Below, piece by piece: positions 9,240 through 18,698 of a DNA stretch of 64,000 nucleotides. The DNA lies in contig JAHHHM010000024.1 of the NCBI GenBank assembly GCA_019359355.1, forward strand, positions 1 to 64,000, in the 5' to 3' direction. The notes below the pieces were generated by a model. The model saw only the letters and a program-made list of their open reading frames with translations, had not been told where the DNA came from and did not search any database. The position numbers and the translations under genes were made by a program. Numbering within the stretch: the stretch's first letter is position 1; each line of letters opens with the position of its first letter. This DNA comes from Microcoleus vaginatus WJT46-NPBG5 (GTDB taxonomy: Bacteria; Cyanobacteriota; Cyanobacteriia; Cyanobacteriales; Oscillatoriaceae).

Positions 9240-10349
9240 ATGGCAAAATTGCGAGTCGGACTGTTATTTGGTGGACGATCTGGAGAACATGAAGTTTCAA
9301 TTAGTTCTGCACGAGCCATTGCACGCGCTTTGAGCGATGAGCAAAACACCGGCAAGTATGAATTGCTGCCGGTTTATATCCAAAAAGATGGGATTTGGCA
9401 CGCCGGTGATGTGGCACAACAAGTTTTAACCGCTGGAAAACCTTTAGAATTAGAAGCCCAAAATCCTCCCCTGCCACTGCCAGCAGCCGACTCCCAAGAC
9501 TTGATTCCTAGCCCATCCCAACAGCTCAACCGCTGGCAATCTCCCCCGCAAGTGGCGAATGTAGACGTTTGGTTTCCAATTCTGCACGGCCCAAATGGTG
9601 AAGATGGCACGGTGCAGGGATTGCTGAAATTAATGCAAGTCCCATTTGTGGGAGCTGGGGTTTTAGGTTCGGCGATGGGTATGGATAAAATTGCCATGAA
9701 AATGGCGTTTGCTCAGGCCGGCTTGCCTCAAGTAAAATACATGGCAATTAACCGCTCGCAAATCTTCTCTAATCCTTGTGTTTTTCCCAAACTTTGCGAT
9801 GAAATTGAGCAAAACCTCGGTTATCCCTGTTTTGTTAAACCGGCAAATTTAGGTTCCTCTGTCGGTATTTCTAAAGTACGTTCCCGCGAACAGTTAGAAG
9901 CGGCTTTAGATAGTGCTGCCAGCTATGATCGACGGATCATTGTCGAAGCCGGCGTTGTCGCCAGAGAAGTGGAATGCGCGGTGTTGGGCAATGATCACCC
10001 GAAAGCATCTGTTGTGGGCGAGATTACTTATCAAAGTGATTTTTACGATTACGAAACCAAATATACCGAAGGAGTTGCCGGTTTAGCGATCCCCGCATCC
10101 CTGCCAGAGGCAGTCACGCAAAAAATTCAAGAAATGGCCATTCAAGCATTTTTGGCCGTCGATGCTGCCGGCTTGGCGCGGGTAGATTTCTTCTATGTTG
10201 AATCCACTGGCGAAGTATTAATTAACGAAATCAATACCATGCCAGGGTTTACCGCCACCAGTATGTACCCCCAACTATGGGCAGCCACCGGCATCCCGTT
10301 TCCAGAATTAGTCGAGCAACTGATTCAGTTGGCACTAGAAACTAGATAG
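9240..10349 (+). CDS. ddl: D-alanine--D-alanine ligase
   Basis: This ATP-grasp enzyme joins two D-alanines for the peptidoglycan stem peptide. The N-terminal [26 protein letters not shown], the ATP-grasp segment [15 protein letters not shown], the catalytic loop around YETKYTEG and the metal-binding [16 protein letters not shown] are all present. At 369 residues it has the usual length. The ATG at 9240 is preceded by a purine-rich leader (ACAAAGGACAAAGGATAA). It lies convergent to hetF with only 65 bp between. Together with ftsQ and ftsZ 8 kb downstream it gives the region a cell-wall and division flavour, although they are not in one operon. Confidence 0.95.
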   Translation: MAKLRVGLLFGGRSGEHEVSISSARAIARALSDEQNTGKYELLPVYIQKDGIWHAGDVAQQVLTAGKPLELEAQNPPLPLPAADSQDLIPSPSQQLNRWQSPPQVANVDVWFPILHGPNGEDGTVQGLLKLMQVPFVGAGVLGSAMGMDKIAMKMAFAQAGLPQVKYMAINRSQIFSNPCVFPKLCDEIEQNLGYPCFVKPANLGSSVGISKVRSREQLEAALDSAASYDRRIIVEAGVVAREVECAVLGNDHPKASVVGEITYQSDFYDYETKYTEGVAGLAIPASLPEAVTQKIQEMAIQAFLAVDAAGLARVDFFYVESTGEVLINEINTMPGFTATSMYPQLWAATGIPFPELVEQLIQLALETR

Positions 10350-10376
10350 GGGAATGGGGAATGGGGCATGGGGAAT
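10350..10376 (+). repeat. Short tandem GGGGAATG/GGGGCATG repeat
   Basis: Three to four octamer units of GGGGAATG or GGGGCATG directly follow the ddl stop. The same short tandem family recurs near 16316 and 44451, like the short repeated sequences common in filamentous cyanobacteria. Confidence 0.7.
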
Positions 10377-10414
10377 GCTCTGCCACTCTCCGACTCAGCA
10401 CTCCCCCTCCCTCT

Positions 10415-13042
10415 TTACTCTTCGTCCTTCAATTGCAAAAGCGCCTGCCAGTCCTTAATCGCAGCTTCTGACCACATCCAATTCTTAGCAAGGGCGTCTT
10501 GTTGAAAGTTCACTGGATCTTGAGACATGACATAGGTTCGGGTTTTGATCGCTTTGCTCAATACCGCCTCCCGCTGCTGTGGGGGCAGGTTTTTGGCCGA
10601 TTTCATCAGGATCAAGGCTGAACCGGCATAAGCAGTTAGACTATCGCGACTAGCAGATGAATCTGATGTTAGCGTAGTGGTTGCAGCTTGTGGGTTGCCA
10701 CCGGCTACCAGTTTAGTCGCAGTCCCTGAATTTGCTTGTTGCAATTTCAAAACCTGTCCCCAACTTTGGCCGGCTCGATTCAAATTGCCTTCCGCATAGT
10801 AGGCAAAGCCCAAAGCGGTTTGGGAAAGTGAGGAGTTGGGTTGCTGTCTGACAGAGGCTTCCCAGCGCCGGCGGGCATCATCAATGCTGTAATCTTTGTT
10901 GCCGGCTTGGACAAACTGCCAGATCAACCTGCCGTAAAGAAAGTTAATCGTCGGCTCATCCTGTTGTTTGTTAGGCAGTGCGGCGAGAGCCGCTTTTGCT
11001 TGTTGTAGTGCGCCCCGATCTAACAGTGCTTCGACCGCTTGTTGTCCTGCTATCAGATCGCCCTTATTGAACTGTTCAACCGCATTTGCAACGACTTGTG
11101 GGGTGCTGGCTTTCTTCAGTTCGTTAGGATTCAAATTCTCAGTGGGTGGCGGTGAAATGGTTGCCGGCGCGAAGTCTGCCACCGGCTGTTTAGACTGAAA
11201 AATTTGATCTCGAAAAGACCATAAACCCACAAGCGTCAGCAAGCTAATACCCACAAAGCCGATCGCTAGCTTTGAGATTGAGTTGTGAAGTCTAAAGGGT
11301 GATTTGGGAACGCTGATTTGAGCTTGGGGCGACTTTTCTGTCTCCGCCTGCCGCTGATTTTGCGGTTCCGGCTGACGCTGCCGGTCGCTACTAGGGGTTG
11401 TCGGCAATTGCCTTTGTTTCGACACGGGTGCCGGCTGGTAGCTTTCTCGGAAGTCTTCTTCGTCATTTGGAGGACTCTGCCGTTCTGCTGTCGCTGAATC
11501 TGAGATATCTAGCTTGCGAAACAACTCAGCTACGAAAGCCGAAGCTTCTTCTTCATCAGGCAAATCGTCATAGCCTAGCTCCTCGGCTGAAACCTCTTCA
11601 TCTCCATAATCATCGTATCCCAGGTCATCAAAGGTATCTTCCACCTCTGCATCGTCATAGTCGCCATACAGGTCGAAATCATCTGCATCCTGTGAATTGA
11701 AAGGGATGGGCGATCTTGCCTGCCGAGTTGCCGGTAAACTCAGATCCTCTTCTGGCATTGACAAAGAGCTGTTTACATGATACCGAGAAGATAAATACCC
11801 ATCAAATTCATGATGCAGATACAAAATGGGTAAAGCCCAGTAAAGCTGATTAGACCCGTAAGCCGAAATCAGTCCTTGCCGTGCCCGACTCAGGCTCAGA
11901 TCCACAGCAAAGCCAGAGGAAAGGTTACGGTAAAACAGCCTTGCCAGCGTTAGGGCAACATCATCGGGAATCCGTTCCGCCATTGCCAGCACAGCCGGTA
12001 TTCCGCGCTTGACGAGGGCTTCTGCTAGGTTGCGCTCTCCGGTGTCGTCTGTTGGGTGTGAGGTGGCAGCGTGGGCACCTCGGCAGGAGTTGAATACAGC
12101 TAACTGGATGCCATTGTTAGCCAGCAATCCGGCTAAATCATAACCATTTAATGTTTCAGTCAAGCCGGTGGTGCGGCTGACGAGATACAGTTCACCCCCT
12201 GACGCGCCTAAATTACTATGGCCGGCATAGTGAAAAACCTGATATTTGCTGTGTTCCAGCGCTTGTGTCAGAGAAGCGCGATCCGGCTGATCCAGGATCG
12301 TCAGTTGCATCGCAGGACCGGCAGCACTTGAGAACGAGCGACTTTGCAGTTCTTTTTTTAAATGATCCGCTTCACGCTTGAGTTCCAGACTTTGTTGGTC
12401 TGTGGGAGCGGCAAGTACCATTAAAATTTTTAAAGTCGTGGCATTGCGCTCTTTGTCGTGTCCCTCTAGTGGAGGCTGGCTGACTCCTTTAATCGGGGGT
12501 TGATAGCGAGAAAAGACCACATCCGTGCCGGTGGCAATTGGGCGGTTGCCGGCATGAAGCACTTCCCAAGGAAGACGAGGGAGGATGCTGCCTTTAAGTC
12601 CCAAGCGCAAGCGCAGCACTTCTCGCCGGTGCTGAGCGATCCCTTGAGCCGTCATCCAACTATCGCGCAAGGTGCCTTGAAATAAGTAATTGTACAGGTG
12701 CCGGCCTAGGGCCACTAAGTTAACCGCTCGTGCCACCTCACCCGGATCTGCGTCTAAATCTTCCTCTTGTGCAGAATAGTAAGTTTGTTCGCGTTTTTTC
12801 GGTGTCTTGGTTCCCTGAAGGTTTGTTAATGCCTCACCAGTTGCTAAGGTTGCATTTTCCTGCAACAAACCCAGCAAGGGGTCATTCATCAAGTGACGAG
12901 CTTGGGCCAACCACTCGTCCACCGGCCAAGTGACCTGCTCTTCAGCTAAGGGCACGCCAGGGATTACCCGTTCTGTCCGCACCAAATATTCATTTCCCCC
13001 TACTGGGGTAACAGAAATATGAAATTCTAATTCCTGAGTCAC
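10415..13042 (-). CDS. hetF: CHAT-domain caspase-like protein, HetF type
   Basis: The 875-residue protein has an N-terminal region beginning TQELEFHISVTPVGGNEYLV, then a CHAT (caspase-HetF-associated-with-TPR) peptidase domain with the catalytic dyad His275 (FHYAGHSNLG) and Cys320 (AVFNSCRGAH). An acidic, disordered linker spans about 440-580, a single TM segment lies near residues 588-606 (LAIGFVGISLLTLVGLWSF), and the C-terminus is a helical TPR-like region. HetF is needed for heterocyst patterning and normal division in Nostoc, and its relatives occur in other filamentous cyanobacteria. A GTG start at 13042 has AGGAG upstream. Support for HetF rather than another CHAT protein is the N-terminal family sequence and the tandem NsiR1-like array upstream. 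Confidence 0.7.
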   Translation of the reverse strand: MTQELEFHISVTPVGGNEYLVRTERVIPGVPLAEEQVTWPVDEWLAQARHLMNDPLLGLLQENATLATGEALTNLQGTKTPKKREQTYYSAQEEDLDADPGEVARAVNLVALGRHLYNYLFQGTLRDSWMTAQGIAQHRREVLRLRLGLKGSILPRLPWEVLHAGNRPIATGTDVVFSRYQPPIKGVSQPPLEGHDKERNATTLKILMVLAAPTDQQSLELKREADHLKKELQSRSFSSAAGPAMQLTILDQPDRASLTQALEHSKYQVFHYAGHSNLGASGGELYLVSRTTGLTETLNGYDLAGLLANNGIQLAVFNSCRGAHAATSHPTDDTGERNLAEALVKRGIPAVLAMAERIPDDVALTLARLFYRNLSSGFAVDLSLSRARQGLISAYGSNQLYWALPILYLHHEFDGYLSSRYHVNSSLSMPEEDLSLPATRQARSPIPFNSQDADDFDLYGDYDDAEVEDTFDDLGYDDYGDEEVSAEELGYDDLPDEEEASAFVAELFRKLDISDSATAERQSPPNDEEDFRESYQPAPVSKQRQLPTTPSSDRQRQPEPQNQRQAETEKSPQAQISVPKSPFRLHNSISKLAIGFVGISLLTLVGLWSFRDQIFQSKQPVADFAPATISPPPTENLNPNELKKASTPQVVANAVEQFNKGDLIAGQQAVEALLDRGALQQAKAALAALPNKQQDEPTINFLYGRLIWQFVQAGNKDYSIDDARRRWEASVRQQPNSSLSQTALGFAYYAEGNLNRAGQSWGQVLKLQQANSGTATKLVAGGNPQAATTTLTSDSSASRDSLTAYAGSALILMKSAKNLPPQQREAVLSKAIKTRTYVMSQDPVNFQQDALAKNWMWSEAAIKDWQALLQLKDEE

Positions 13043-13081
13043 AGCGTCAGTGTACTCCTGCTCCAGTCCTCAATCAAGGGC

Positions 13082-13156
13082 TGAAGGTTAACGTTGAAAC
13101 ATCGCATTTATTTCACACTCCTACGAGAGTTTGACGAGTTTTAACTTTAACCTTCA
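13082..13156. promoter_or_regulatory. Inverted repeat in the hetF leader
   Basis: TGAAGGTTAA at 13082-13091 and TTAACCTTCA at 13147-13156 are perfect complements 55 bp apart, 40-115 bp upstream of the hetF start. They could be paired regulator half-sites or a long stem in the leader RNA. Confidence 0.35.
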
Positions 13157-13384
13157 ACTGTTCTGTTGGCCTTTACGCTCAATATACTCGTTCCTTCATA
13201 GAAAGTAACTTAGTATTCGTAGCTTCAGCCACAGTCGCCCCAACCGCTTAACAAATCCCAAAAATGTCAAGGCGCTTGTTCTGGCAATGGCCATGCCGGA
13301 ACTAACTGATGAGACTATCTGCCAAGCAAAAAAGTTACCGCTTAGGCTCAACTTTTCAGCTATTACTAATACCCCTCAGTTTTA

Positions 13385-13390
13385 TCCGGA
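13385..13390 (+). promoter_or_regulatory. TCCGGA (DIF+-like) motif of sRNA unit 1
   Basis: TCCGGA lies 30 bp before the -10-like TACAAT at 13415-13420 of unit 1. TCCGGA is the element reported near -35 in HetR-dependent DIF+ promoters of Nostoc, including nsiR1. Equivalent sites are TCCGGA at 13603-13608 (unit 2) and TCCTGA at 13960-13965 (unit 3), at the same spacing. Confidence 0.5.
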
Positions 13391-13419
13391 TCGCTATGGC
13401 TAACTTCAGAACAGTACAA

Positions 13420-13469
13420 TAGATGCACCCTGATTGATAGCCTCGGCCATACAAAGCTGGGGCTTTTTT
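13420..13469 (+). ncRNA. NsiR1-like small RNA, copy 1
   Basis: The unit consists of the conserved TAGATGCACCCTGAT (13420-13434) followed by a 9-bp hairpin (13439-13447 with 13456-13464) and six T, a complete intrinsic terminator. The -10-like TACAAT ends at 13420, so the transcript should begin near 13427 and be only about 40 nt long. It reads away from hetF. Position, orientation and tandem repetition match NsiR1 of heterocystous cyanobacteria; the RNA sequence itself was not compared. Confidence 0.55.
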
Positions 13470-13640
13470 ATTTAAACAAATTTCCCAGCTCTGCCTTAAC
13501 AATTTTACCTCCAAGCGATCAAATTTTTTTCAATCCTCAGATTCAAGTTGTTACCGGCAGCCCTGTTGTTTTCAGATTTTGCGTTTGTGCCGCTAAAGAT
13601 TTTCCGGATGTCTCTATCAACCCCAAGAACAATGAATTGG

Positions 13641-13691
13641 TAGATGCACCCTGATAAACTTTCCCAGCCTTACCAAGGTTGGGATTTTTTT
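13641..13691 (+). ncRNA. NsiR1-like small RNA, copy 2
   Basis: The same TAGATGCACCCTGAT (13641-13655) is followed by a 10-bp hairpin (13662-13671 with 13675-13684) and seven T. The hairpin sequence differs from copy 1 while the structure is kept. TCCGGA lies 38 bp upstream, and AAGAACA is shared with copy 3. Confidence 0.55.
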
Positions 13692-13997
13692 AATTAATCA
13701 ACACAGCCGGATAAATTTGCTCGGCAGATGTACTTTCCCCAGATTTATAAACTCAAAACAACGACTTTATTAATTGTTTTTTGCTTGAGCAAACTCGTTA
13801 TATCTAGCAGCAAAACCAAAATTTAACACTTTGTTGGCAAGTTGATTCCCATTGCTACACCCGACTTGTCTTCGCCAACAAAATAGAAGATTCCCTGTCT
13901 AAAAAAGTCAGCGGCTCTAAAGAATTTAGTAGATTTAGCAACCTGTTTTCTTCAATTTATCCTGATGAGTGACACAAACTGAAGAACATTAGATTGG

Positions 13998-14049
13998 TAG
14001 ATGCACCCTGATGAACGTCCCCGGCTAATCGAGTCCGGGGATTTTTTTT
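13998..14049 (+). ncRNA. NsiR1-like small RNA, copy 3
   Basis: TAGATGCACCCTGAT (13998-14012) is followed by a TCCCCGG/CCGGGGA hairpin (14018-14024 with 14035-14041) and eight T. The -10-like TTAGAT is at 13989-13994. The TCCGGA element is changed to TCCTGA at 13960, with spacing unchanged. Confidence 0.55.
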
Positions 14050-14127
14050 ACCGGCTTTCAGCTTAAACACAATTAGCGATTGTAGAGACGCGGGTTAATG
14101 CGCCTCTACTGCCTATCGAGTCAGCCG

Positions 14128-14355
14128 CTAATTCATCACTTCAAAGCTGCTCACCTCTAACACCGGGCCAATCATCGCCAAGGTCATCACGTCTTCTCTA
14201 ACCTTACCCTTGACTTTAACTTTTTGCCCAGCTTTCAGGAGATCATTGGGTGCGCCTTGGTGGATTTCGTAGGAATCGCCTTTTTCCGTCACCAACGCCC
14301 AGGCACCTGGACCCATGCCCTTGCGTTCAACTGTACCTTCTACGGTTAGGCTCAT
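14128..14355 (-). CDS. Small OB-fold-like protein of unknown function
   Basis: The 75-residue soluble protein starts MSLTVEGTVERKGMGPGAWALV and contains LLKAGQKVKVKGKVREDVMTLA, a strand pattern that suggests a small OB-fold. Its ATG overlaps the stop of the upstream subtilase by four bases (ATGA), so the two are translationally coupled. No catalytic residues were recognised. Coupling suggests a role linked to the protease, such as an accessory or regulatory protein, but this is inference. Confidence 0.7.
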   Translation of the reverse strand: MSLTVEGTVERKGMGPGAWALVTEKGDSYEIHQGAPNDLLKAGQKVKVKGKVREDVMTLAMIGPVLEVSSFEVMN

Positions 14356-16202
14356 GTGGTTGCTCCTTCTGTTTTAACGGCTAAACGGGCGAGTCCGTAG
14401 CAAAGTAAGGCATTAACAATTAGGAAACTGCGGGCACCCACGCCGGCACCCAATCCCCAAACTGCCGGTGAAACCACCGCACTTACAGCTAAACAACTCG
14501 CCACGCCAAGTGTCGTACCAATCGCCAGCCATTTCCACTGGGGATGACCCAGCAGCAACACCACGAGAACCGCTGGAATCAGTACACTGGCAAAAATCGG
14601 ATTCAGCATACTGCTACCTTGAACAGCGCTCCCCAGTTCCGGAAGCGAACTGCCCATGACTCGGAATGGCCACTGCGGCAGATCAAAGACGTACAAACCG
14701 CGTAGGAAGAATAGCCCAGAACTGCCGGCAACTAATCCGCTTCCCAGACTCCAACTCCAGGCGAAGGGGAAGTAACTGCGTAAAAACCAAGCTAACAAGT
14801 AGGAACCCAAGACCATCGCCACCTTGGGCAACAGCGCCACAGCACCGCCATCCAACCAGAAGCGAGGGTTGAGATAACCATTATCGCGCAGCCAGCGGAA
14901 GAAGTCGCGGAAGGTGATTTGCCCCTGAGTGGCGAGCTGAACTGCACTAGCGGCGTCTAATTGACCGGCACCAAAATGATTGAGGGGATCTTCTTGGACA
15001 ATCCGCGCTGATTGCAGCAGCACGTTTGTGATTTCACTAGGATCTTGAACCCCAATTGCTTTAACTAATGCGGCAACACCGGCAACGTGAGGAGATGCCA
15101 TACTGGTGCCTTGATAGGCTGCAAAAATGGGTGCGCCGGTTTGCGGATCGATGGTGTTTTGTAGAATTCCCCCAAGTTCACCTTCTTTGGTATCTCCACC
15201 GGGGGCTGAAATATCTACACCGGCTCCAAAATTCGAGTAAAAAGCTTTATTGCCGGTGGCATCAAGGGCGGCAACGCCAATCACATTGGGATAACGGGCG
15301 GGATAACCGGCTGAATTATCACCTGAGTTGCCGGCGGCTGCAACGATCACCACGCCTTTTTGGTGGGCGTAGTCGATGGCTTCTTGGAGCAGTTGGCTCT
15401 CACCAGGGCCACCTAAGCTCATGTTGATTACGTCTGCACCGTTGTCTGCGGCAAATTTAATCGCTTCCGCAATATCGCTGATGGTGCCGCCACCGCCGCC
15501 GCTCAGGACTTTCAGCGGCATGAGGCTGGCTTCGTAGGCGATGCCGGCGACGCCAAAGCTGTTATTGGTGGATTGGGCAATGGTGCCGGCAACGTGGGTG
15601 CCGTGGCCGTTATCATCGTCTGCTGCGACTTTATCGTTAACGAAGTCGTAGCCGGGAACAAATTTTGTATCTGCCAAATCCGGGACGGCGCTGATGCCGG
15701 TGTCAATCACGGCAACGGTAACGCCGCTGCCTTTCGTTTCCTCCCACGCCCGTTCCATGTTAATGCTGCGGAGATTCCACTGCTTGCTATAGAAGGGGTC
15801 GTTTGGGCCTTTCAAGGTGGGGTATGCCTCACCCGGACGGTTGTTAGCACCGACTACCCATGACGCAACATTCGTCTGTTCTGGCAGCCCGTAGACATAA
15901 TTCGGCTCAATAAATTCTGTAGACTTAGCCAGTTCAGACTTTTTCAGGGTTTTCAGTAATTGCCGGTCGCCCTTAATAATGTACACATTGTCTGCGGCTG
16001 AATATTCGCTATTCAGGCGGGGTGCAGCATTATACTTTTGCGAAATTGTCTCCAGTTGGCTGTCTATCTGAGCGGCTGGAATATCTTCGCGGAAATCCAG
16101 CACAATGCTATCAAATGTACCTTGGGTGGCTAAACCCTTGAAGTTAAATAAGGCCCAGCCTATCCCAATTACAAATAGGCACAGAAGGAAAAATTTTCTC
16201 AT
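14352..16202 (-). CDS. S8 family subtilisin-like serine protease with membrane C-terminus
   Basis: The enzyme has a signal-anchor N-terminus (FFLLCLFVIGIGWALF), a short pro-region and a subtilisin domain. The catalytic triad is Asp167 (VAVIDTGIS), His200 (DDDNGHGTHVAGT) and Ser367 (QGTSMASPHVAG), and the oxyanion Asn is in VVAAAGNSGD. After the protease domain come several hydrophobic segments in the last ~150 residues, so this is a membrane-bound exoprotease rather than a free secreted one. The ATG at 16202 is chosen (616 aa); it has GAGGG six bases upstream, whereas the upstream in-frame TTG lies inside that leader. The small OB-fold-like gene is coupled downstream. The substrate is unknown. 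Confidence 0.9.
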   Translation of the reverse strand: MRKFFLLCLFVIGIGWALFNFKGLATQGTFDSIVLDFREDIPAAQIDSQLETISQKYNAAPRLNSEYSAADNVYIIKGDRQLLKTLKKSELAKSTEFIEPNYVYGLPEQTNVASWVVGANNRPGEAYPTLKGPNDPFYSKQWNLRSINMERAWEETKGSGVTVAVIDTGISAVPDLADTKFVPGYDFVNDKVAADDDNGHGTHVAGTIAQSTNNSFGVAGIAYEASLMPLKVLSGGGGGTISDIAEAIKFAADNGADVINMSLGGPGESQLLQEAIDYAHQKGVVIVAAAGNSGDNSAGYPARYPNVIGVAALDATGNKAFYSNFGAGVDISAPGGDTKEGELGGILQNTIDPQTGAPIFAAYQGTSMASPHVAGVAALVKAIGVQDPSEITNVLLQSARIVQEDPLNHFGAGQLDAASAVQLATQGQITFRDFFRWLRDNGYLNPRFWLDGGAVALLPKVAMVLGSYLLAWFLRSYFPFAWSWSLGSGLVAGSSGLFFLRGLYVFDLPQWPFRVMGSSLPELGSAVQGSSMLNPIFASVLIPAVLVVLLLGHPQWKWLAIGTTLGVASCLAVSAVVSPAVWGLGAGVGARSFLIVNALLCYGLARLAVKTEGATT

Positions 16203-16315
16203 AGAAACCCTCAATTTCAGCGCCGGTCTGCTGACTAAGATAACTCAAGCTTATCGCTTTGGCAGGAGATATTGCGGGATGGTTACAGTTTGTGAATGAT
16301 TAAAGATGGGAAATG

Positions 16316-16346
16316 GGGCATGGGGCATGGGGCATGCGGCATGGGA
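16316..16346 (+). repeat. Short tandem GGGGCATG repeat
   Basis: About four octamer units of GGGGCATG type lie upstream of the subtilase, of the same family as near 10350 and 44451. Confidence 0.75.
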
Positions 16347-16439
16347 TTAGTGGCTAAGGGTAAAGTTTGAAGTGTAAAGTGTGTGTTTAGGGCATAGCAG
16401 TGAGTGGCTAATAGCTACAAGAAAAACACGCTTTCCGAT

Positions 16440-16553
16440 GGTGTGTTTTCTAACTCTCTATTAGAGTTGTCTGGTGCCCAGAAGATCCCCCCAGCCTCCC
16501 TTGTTTAGGCAGACTATGCAGTCTTGGGGATCTCTTCGGTTTGAAAACACACC
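16440..16553. repeat. Nested inverted-repeat element
   Basis: Outer arms GGTGTGTTTTC (16440-16450) and GAAAACACACC (16543-16553) enclose AACTCT/AGAGTT (16452-16457 with 16463-16468) and AGATCCCC/GGGGATCT (16483-16490 with 16526-16533). The 114-bp unit could fold into a branched structure and resembles a MITE-like or REP-like element. No ORF is present. Confidence 0.55.
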
Positions 16554-16592
16554 CTAGCCCCTAGTCCCTAGTCTCTAATTTCTTCCCCGCTT

Positions 16593-17027
16593 ATGGAACG
16601 AGGTTTAATGTGGTTGCCCCTGTTGGGCGTTTTTCTCTGGTTGGGTTGGGCCGGCTGGAACGAATATCAAAAAGTTGAAGCTTATCGCATTTGGGCGAAG
16701 CCGTTTCAGCGGTCTAAATATGATATTTATGCAGCTCTTGGCCAAACTGGCACCGATCTGACTTGGGGCAAACCCACGCGCCAAGGGCCGGTGAATTTGC
16801 AAACGTTCTCTCTTAAAAATGTCCGCTCGCTCCAGCTATTGGTGGATGGTCAACCCAGCGATTTGGACGCACCACCCAGCAAAGGAAAATCTGCAGCCTT
16901 AGAGTTTTTGCTGGCAGACTCAGCGCTGCCGGTGCGTGTCCCTTTTACAGAAGTTTCTCTGGCGGCTGAATGGGGAAAGCATTTACGGCAGGAATTGCTG
17001 CGCTGGCAACTGGAGGGTTCAGCCTGA
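16593..17027 (+). CDS. Single-pass membrane protein of unknown function
   Basis: The 144-residue protein has one N-terminal TM segment (LMWLPLLGVFLWLGWAGW) followed by a ~115-residue soluble domain beginning with a charged helix (EYQKVEAYRIWAKPFQRSKYD). It contains TDLTWGKPTRQGPVNLQTF and a C-terminal amphipathic helix. No cysteine and no enzymatic motif were seen. The family was not recognised, though it reads as a genuine conserved-type protein. It is divergent from the subtilase and convergent to ftsZ. Confidence 0.6.
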   Translation: MERGLMWLPLLGVFLWLGWAGWNEYQKVEAYRIWAKPFQRSKYDIYAALGQTGTDLTWGKPTRQGPVNLQTFSLKNVRSLQLLVDGQPSDLDAPPSKGKSAALEFLLADSALPVRVPFTEVSLAAEWGKHLRQELLRWQLEGSA

Positions 17028-17228
17028 GTGCAGTTGACTGATGACAAACATTTAAGTTGCCTATAAATATGCAGGTGTTTGTCGCTATAATCGCTTGCTG
17101 TCTTAAACAATGAAAATTTAAACCTGACAGAAGATGCAGGTTTAACGCATAATAGCGACTGACTCAGGCTGTTTGTGAGCGATGAAAAGTTAAATAAGAA
17201 TGTATTGAGAATTCTCTATTCTCAATTT

Positions 17229-18506
17229 TTATTTCGGGGGCCGCCGCTTTCGCAGAAACTCCGGCAGATCCAAGTCACCGCCCACTTGTTTTTGCGGTTC
17301 TGGTGCTGCAGCAGCAGGGGGCGGGGGTGGGGTGGCCGGCTTCGCAGGTGTTCTTGGCTGCACAGCTACCCTTGCCGGGGGAATGCTCGCTTGAGGTTCG
17401 CCGGTAAATCCAGTGGCGATGACAGTAATTCTAATTTCGCCTTGCAGTCGCTCATCAATCACCGCCCCAAAAATAATATTGGCATTGGGATCGACCGCTT
17501 CATAAATAATGTCGGCTGCGGCGCTAACTTCGTGCAAGGTCAGATCGGTGCCGCCGGTGATGTTGAAGACAACGCCCTTCGCCCCTTCGATGGAAGATTC
17601 CAGTAAGGGAGAGGAAATGGCTGCCATTGCGGCTTCACCGGCTCTCGATTTGCCAGATCCAATCCCAATGCCCATCAAGGCTGAGCCGGCATCTGCCATG
17701 ACGGCGCGAACATCGGCAAAGTCTACGTTAACTAAGCCGGGAATGGTGATGATATCAGAAATGCCCTGTACCCCTTGACGCAGAATATCATCGGCAGAAC
17801 GAAATGCTTGTTGCACCGGCGTATCGGGTGCAATCACTTCTAGCAGCTTGTTGTTAGGAATGACGATCAGGGTATCCACCCGACTTTGCAGGGCGGTAAT
17901 GCCTTCTTCTGCTTGGCTGGTGCGACGCCGTCCCTCGAAGGTAAATGGGCGAGTCACAACGCCAACAGTCAGGGCACCCACTTCTTTGGCCACTTCCGCA
18001 ACGATGGGGGCTGCGCCGGTGCCGGTGCCGCCTCCCATACCGGCTGTAATAAACACTAAATCGGAGTGCGCTAGCGCGTTGGCGATTTCGTCACGAGATT
18101 CTTCTGCGGCTTTTTGGCCAATCGCCGGGTTCCCACCGGCACCGAGTCCACGCGTCAGCTTTTGCCCGATTTGTAAGCGTCTGGCTGCGTCCGAGTGAGT
18201 CAAAGCTTGGGCATCGGTGTTAACCGTCCAAAATTCCACCCCTGAGACATCACTGGCAATCATGCGGTTAATGGCGTTGCCACCGCCGCCGCCGACGCCG
18301 ATCACTTTAATTCTAGCTATGCTGCTGGGCACAATATCGCTACCCCTAGATTCTTCCCCAGCCATGCTTTTTGCATCCCTAGTTTGACTCACATATAATC
18401 CAGCGTTGCCGAAAGGATTCGAGTTGTCCACTGCCGGCGGAACACCTGCTTGTCCTTGAGAATGCGGGCCTTCATGCTCTTGCCCTATTTTACTATTAAG
18501 TGTCAT
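17229..18506 (-). CDS. ftsZ: Cell division GTPase FtsZ
   Basis: This tubulin-like GTPase forms the Z ring. The 425-residue protein has the N-terminal extension of cyanobacterial FtsZ (~60 residues), then [18 protein letters not shown], the tubulin signature [12 protein letters not shown], the T7 loop [12 protein letters not shown] and [15 protein letters not shown] proline/alanine-rich linker is followed by the conserved C-terminal peptide [12 protein letters not shown] that binds FtsA/SepF-type partners. The ATG at 18506 is used. ftsQ lies 192 bp upstream on the same strand, the usual cyanobacterial ftsQ-ftsZ order. Confidence 0.97.
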   Translation of the reverse strand: MTLNSKIGQEHEGPHSQGQAGVPPAVDNSNPFGNAGLYVSQTRDAKSMAGEESRGSDIVPSSIARIKVIGVGGGGGNAINRMIASDVSGVEFWTVNTDAQALTHSDAARRLQIGQKLTRGLGAGGNPAIGQKAAEESRDEIANALAHSDLVFITAGMGGGTGTGAAPIVAEVAKEVGALTVGVVTRPFTFEGRRRTSQAEEGITALQSRVDTLIVIPNNKLLEVIAPDTPVQQAFRSADDILRQGVQGISDIITIPGLVNVDFADVRAVMADAGSALMGIGIGSGKSRAGEAAMAAISSPLLESSIEGAKGVVFNITGGTDLTLHEVSAAADIIYEAVDPNANIIFGAVIDERLQGEIRITVIATGFTGEPQASIPPARVAVQPRTPAKPATPPPPPAAAAPEPQKQVGGDLDLPEFLRKRRPPK

Positions 18507-18698
18507 TGGAATTTAGAACGGTAAATAAACAACTCTTCAACTTTAGGCAATTCTAGTCAACTATAGAATATGTTGCGCTTTCAACCAACAATAACAATGG
18601 GTTGCTGAGTGTTGGAAATTACTCAGTGAGACAAAGCCAGCCGGTGAGAGGATCTTGTGCTTGTTAATCGAGCCATAATATCCCACAGCTTTGCTCGC

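Larger units (their letters stand above)
13043..14127. other. 1.1-kb intergenic region carrying the sRNA array
   Basis: No protein-coding gene is credible here. The region contains the hetF leader with its inverted repeat and three sRNA units at irregular spacing (about 221 and 357 bp between unit starts). The sequence between the units is not visibly repeated apart from the promoter motifs. Confidence 0.6.
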
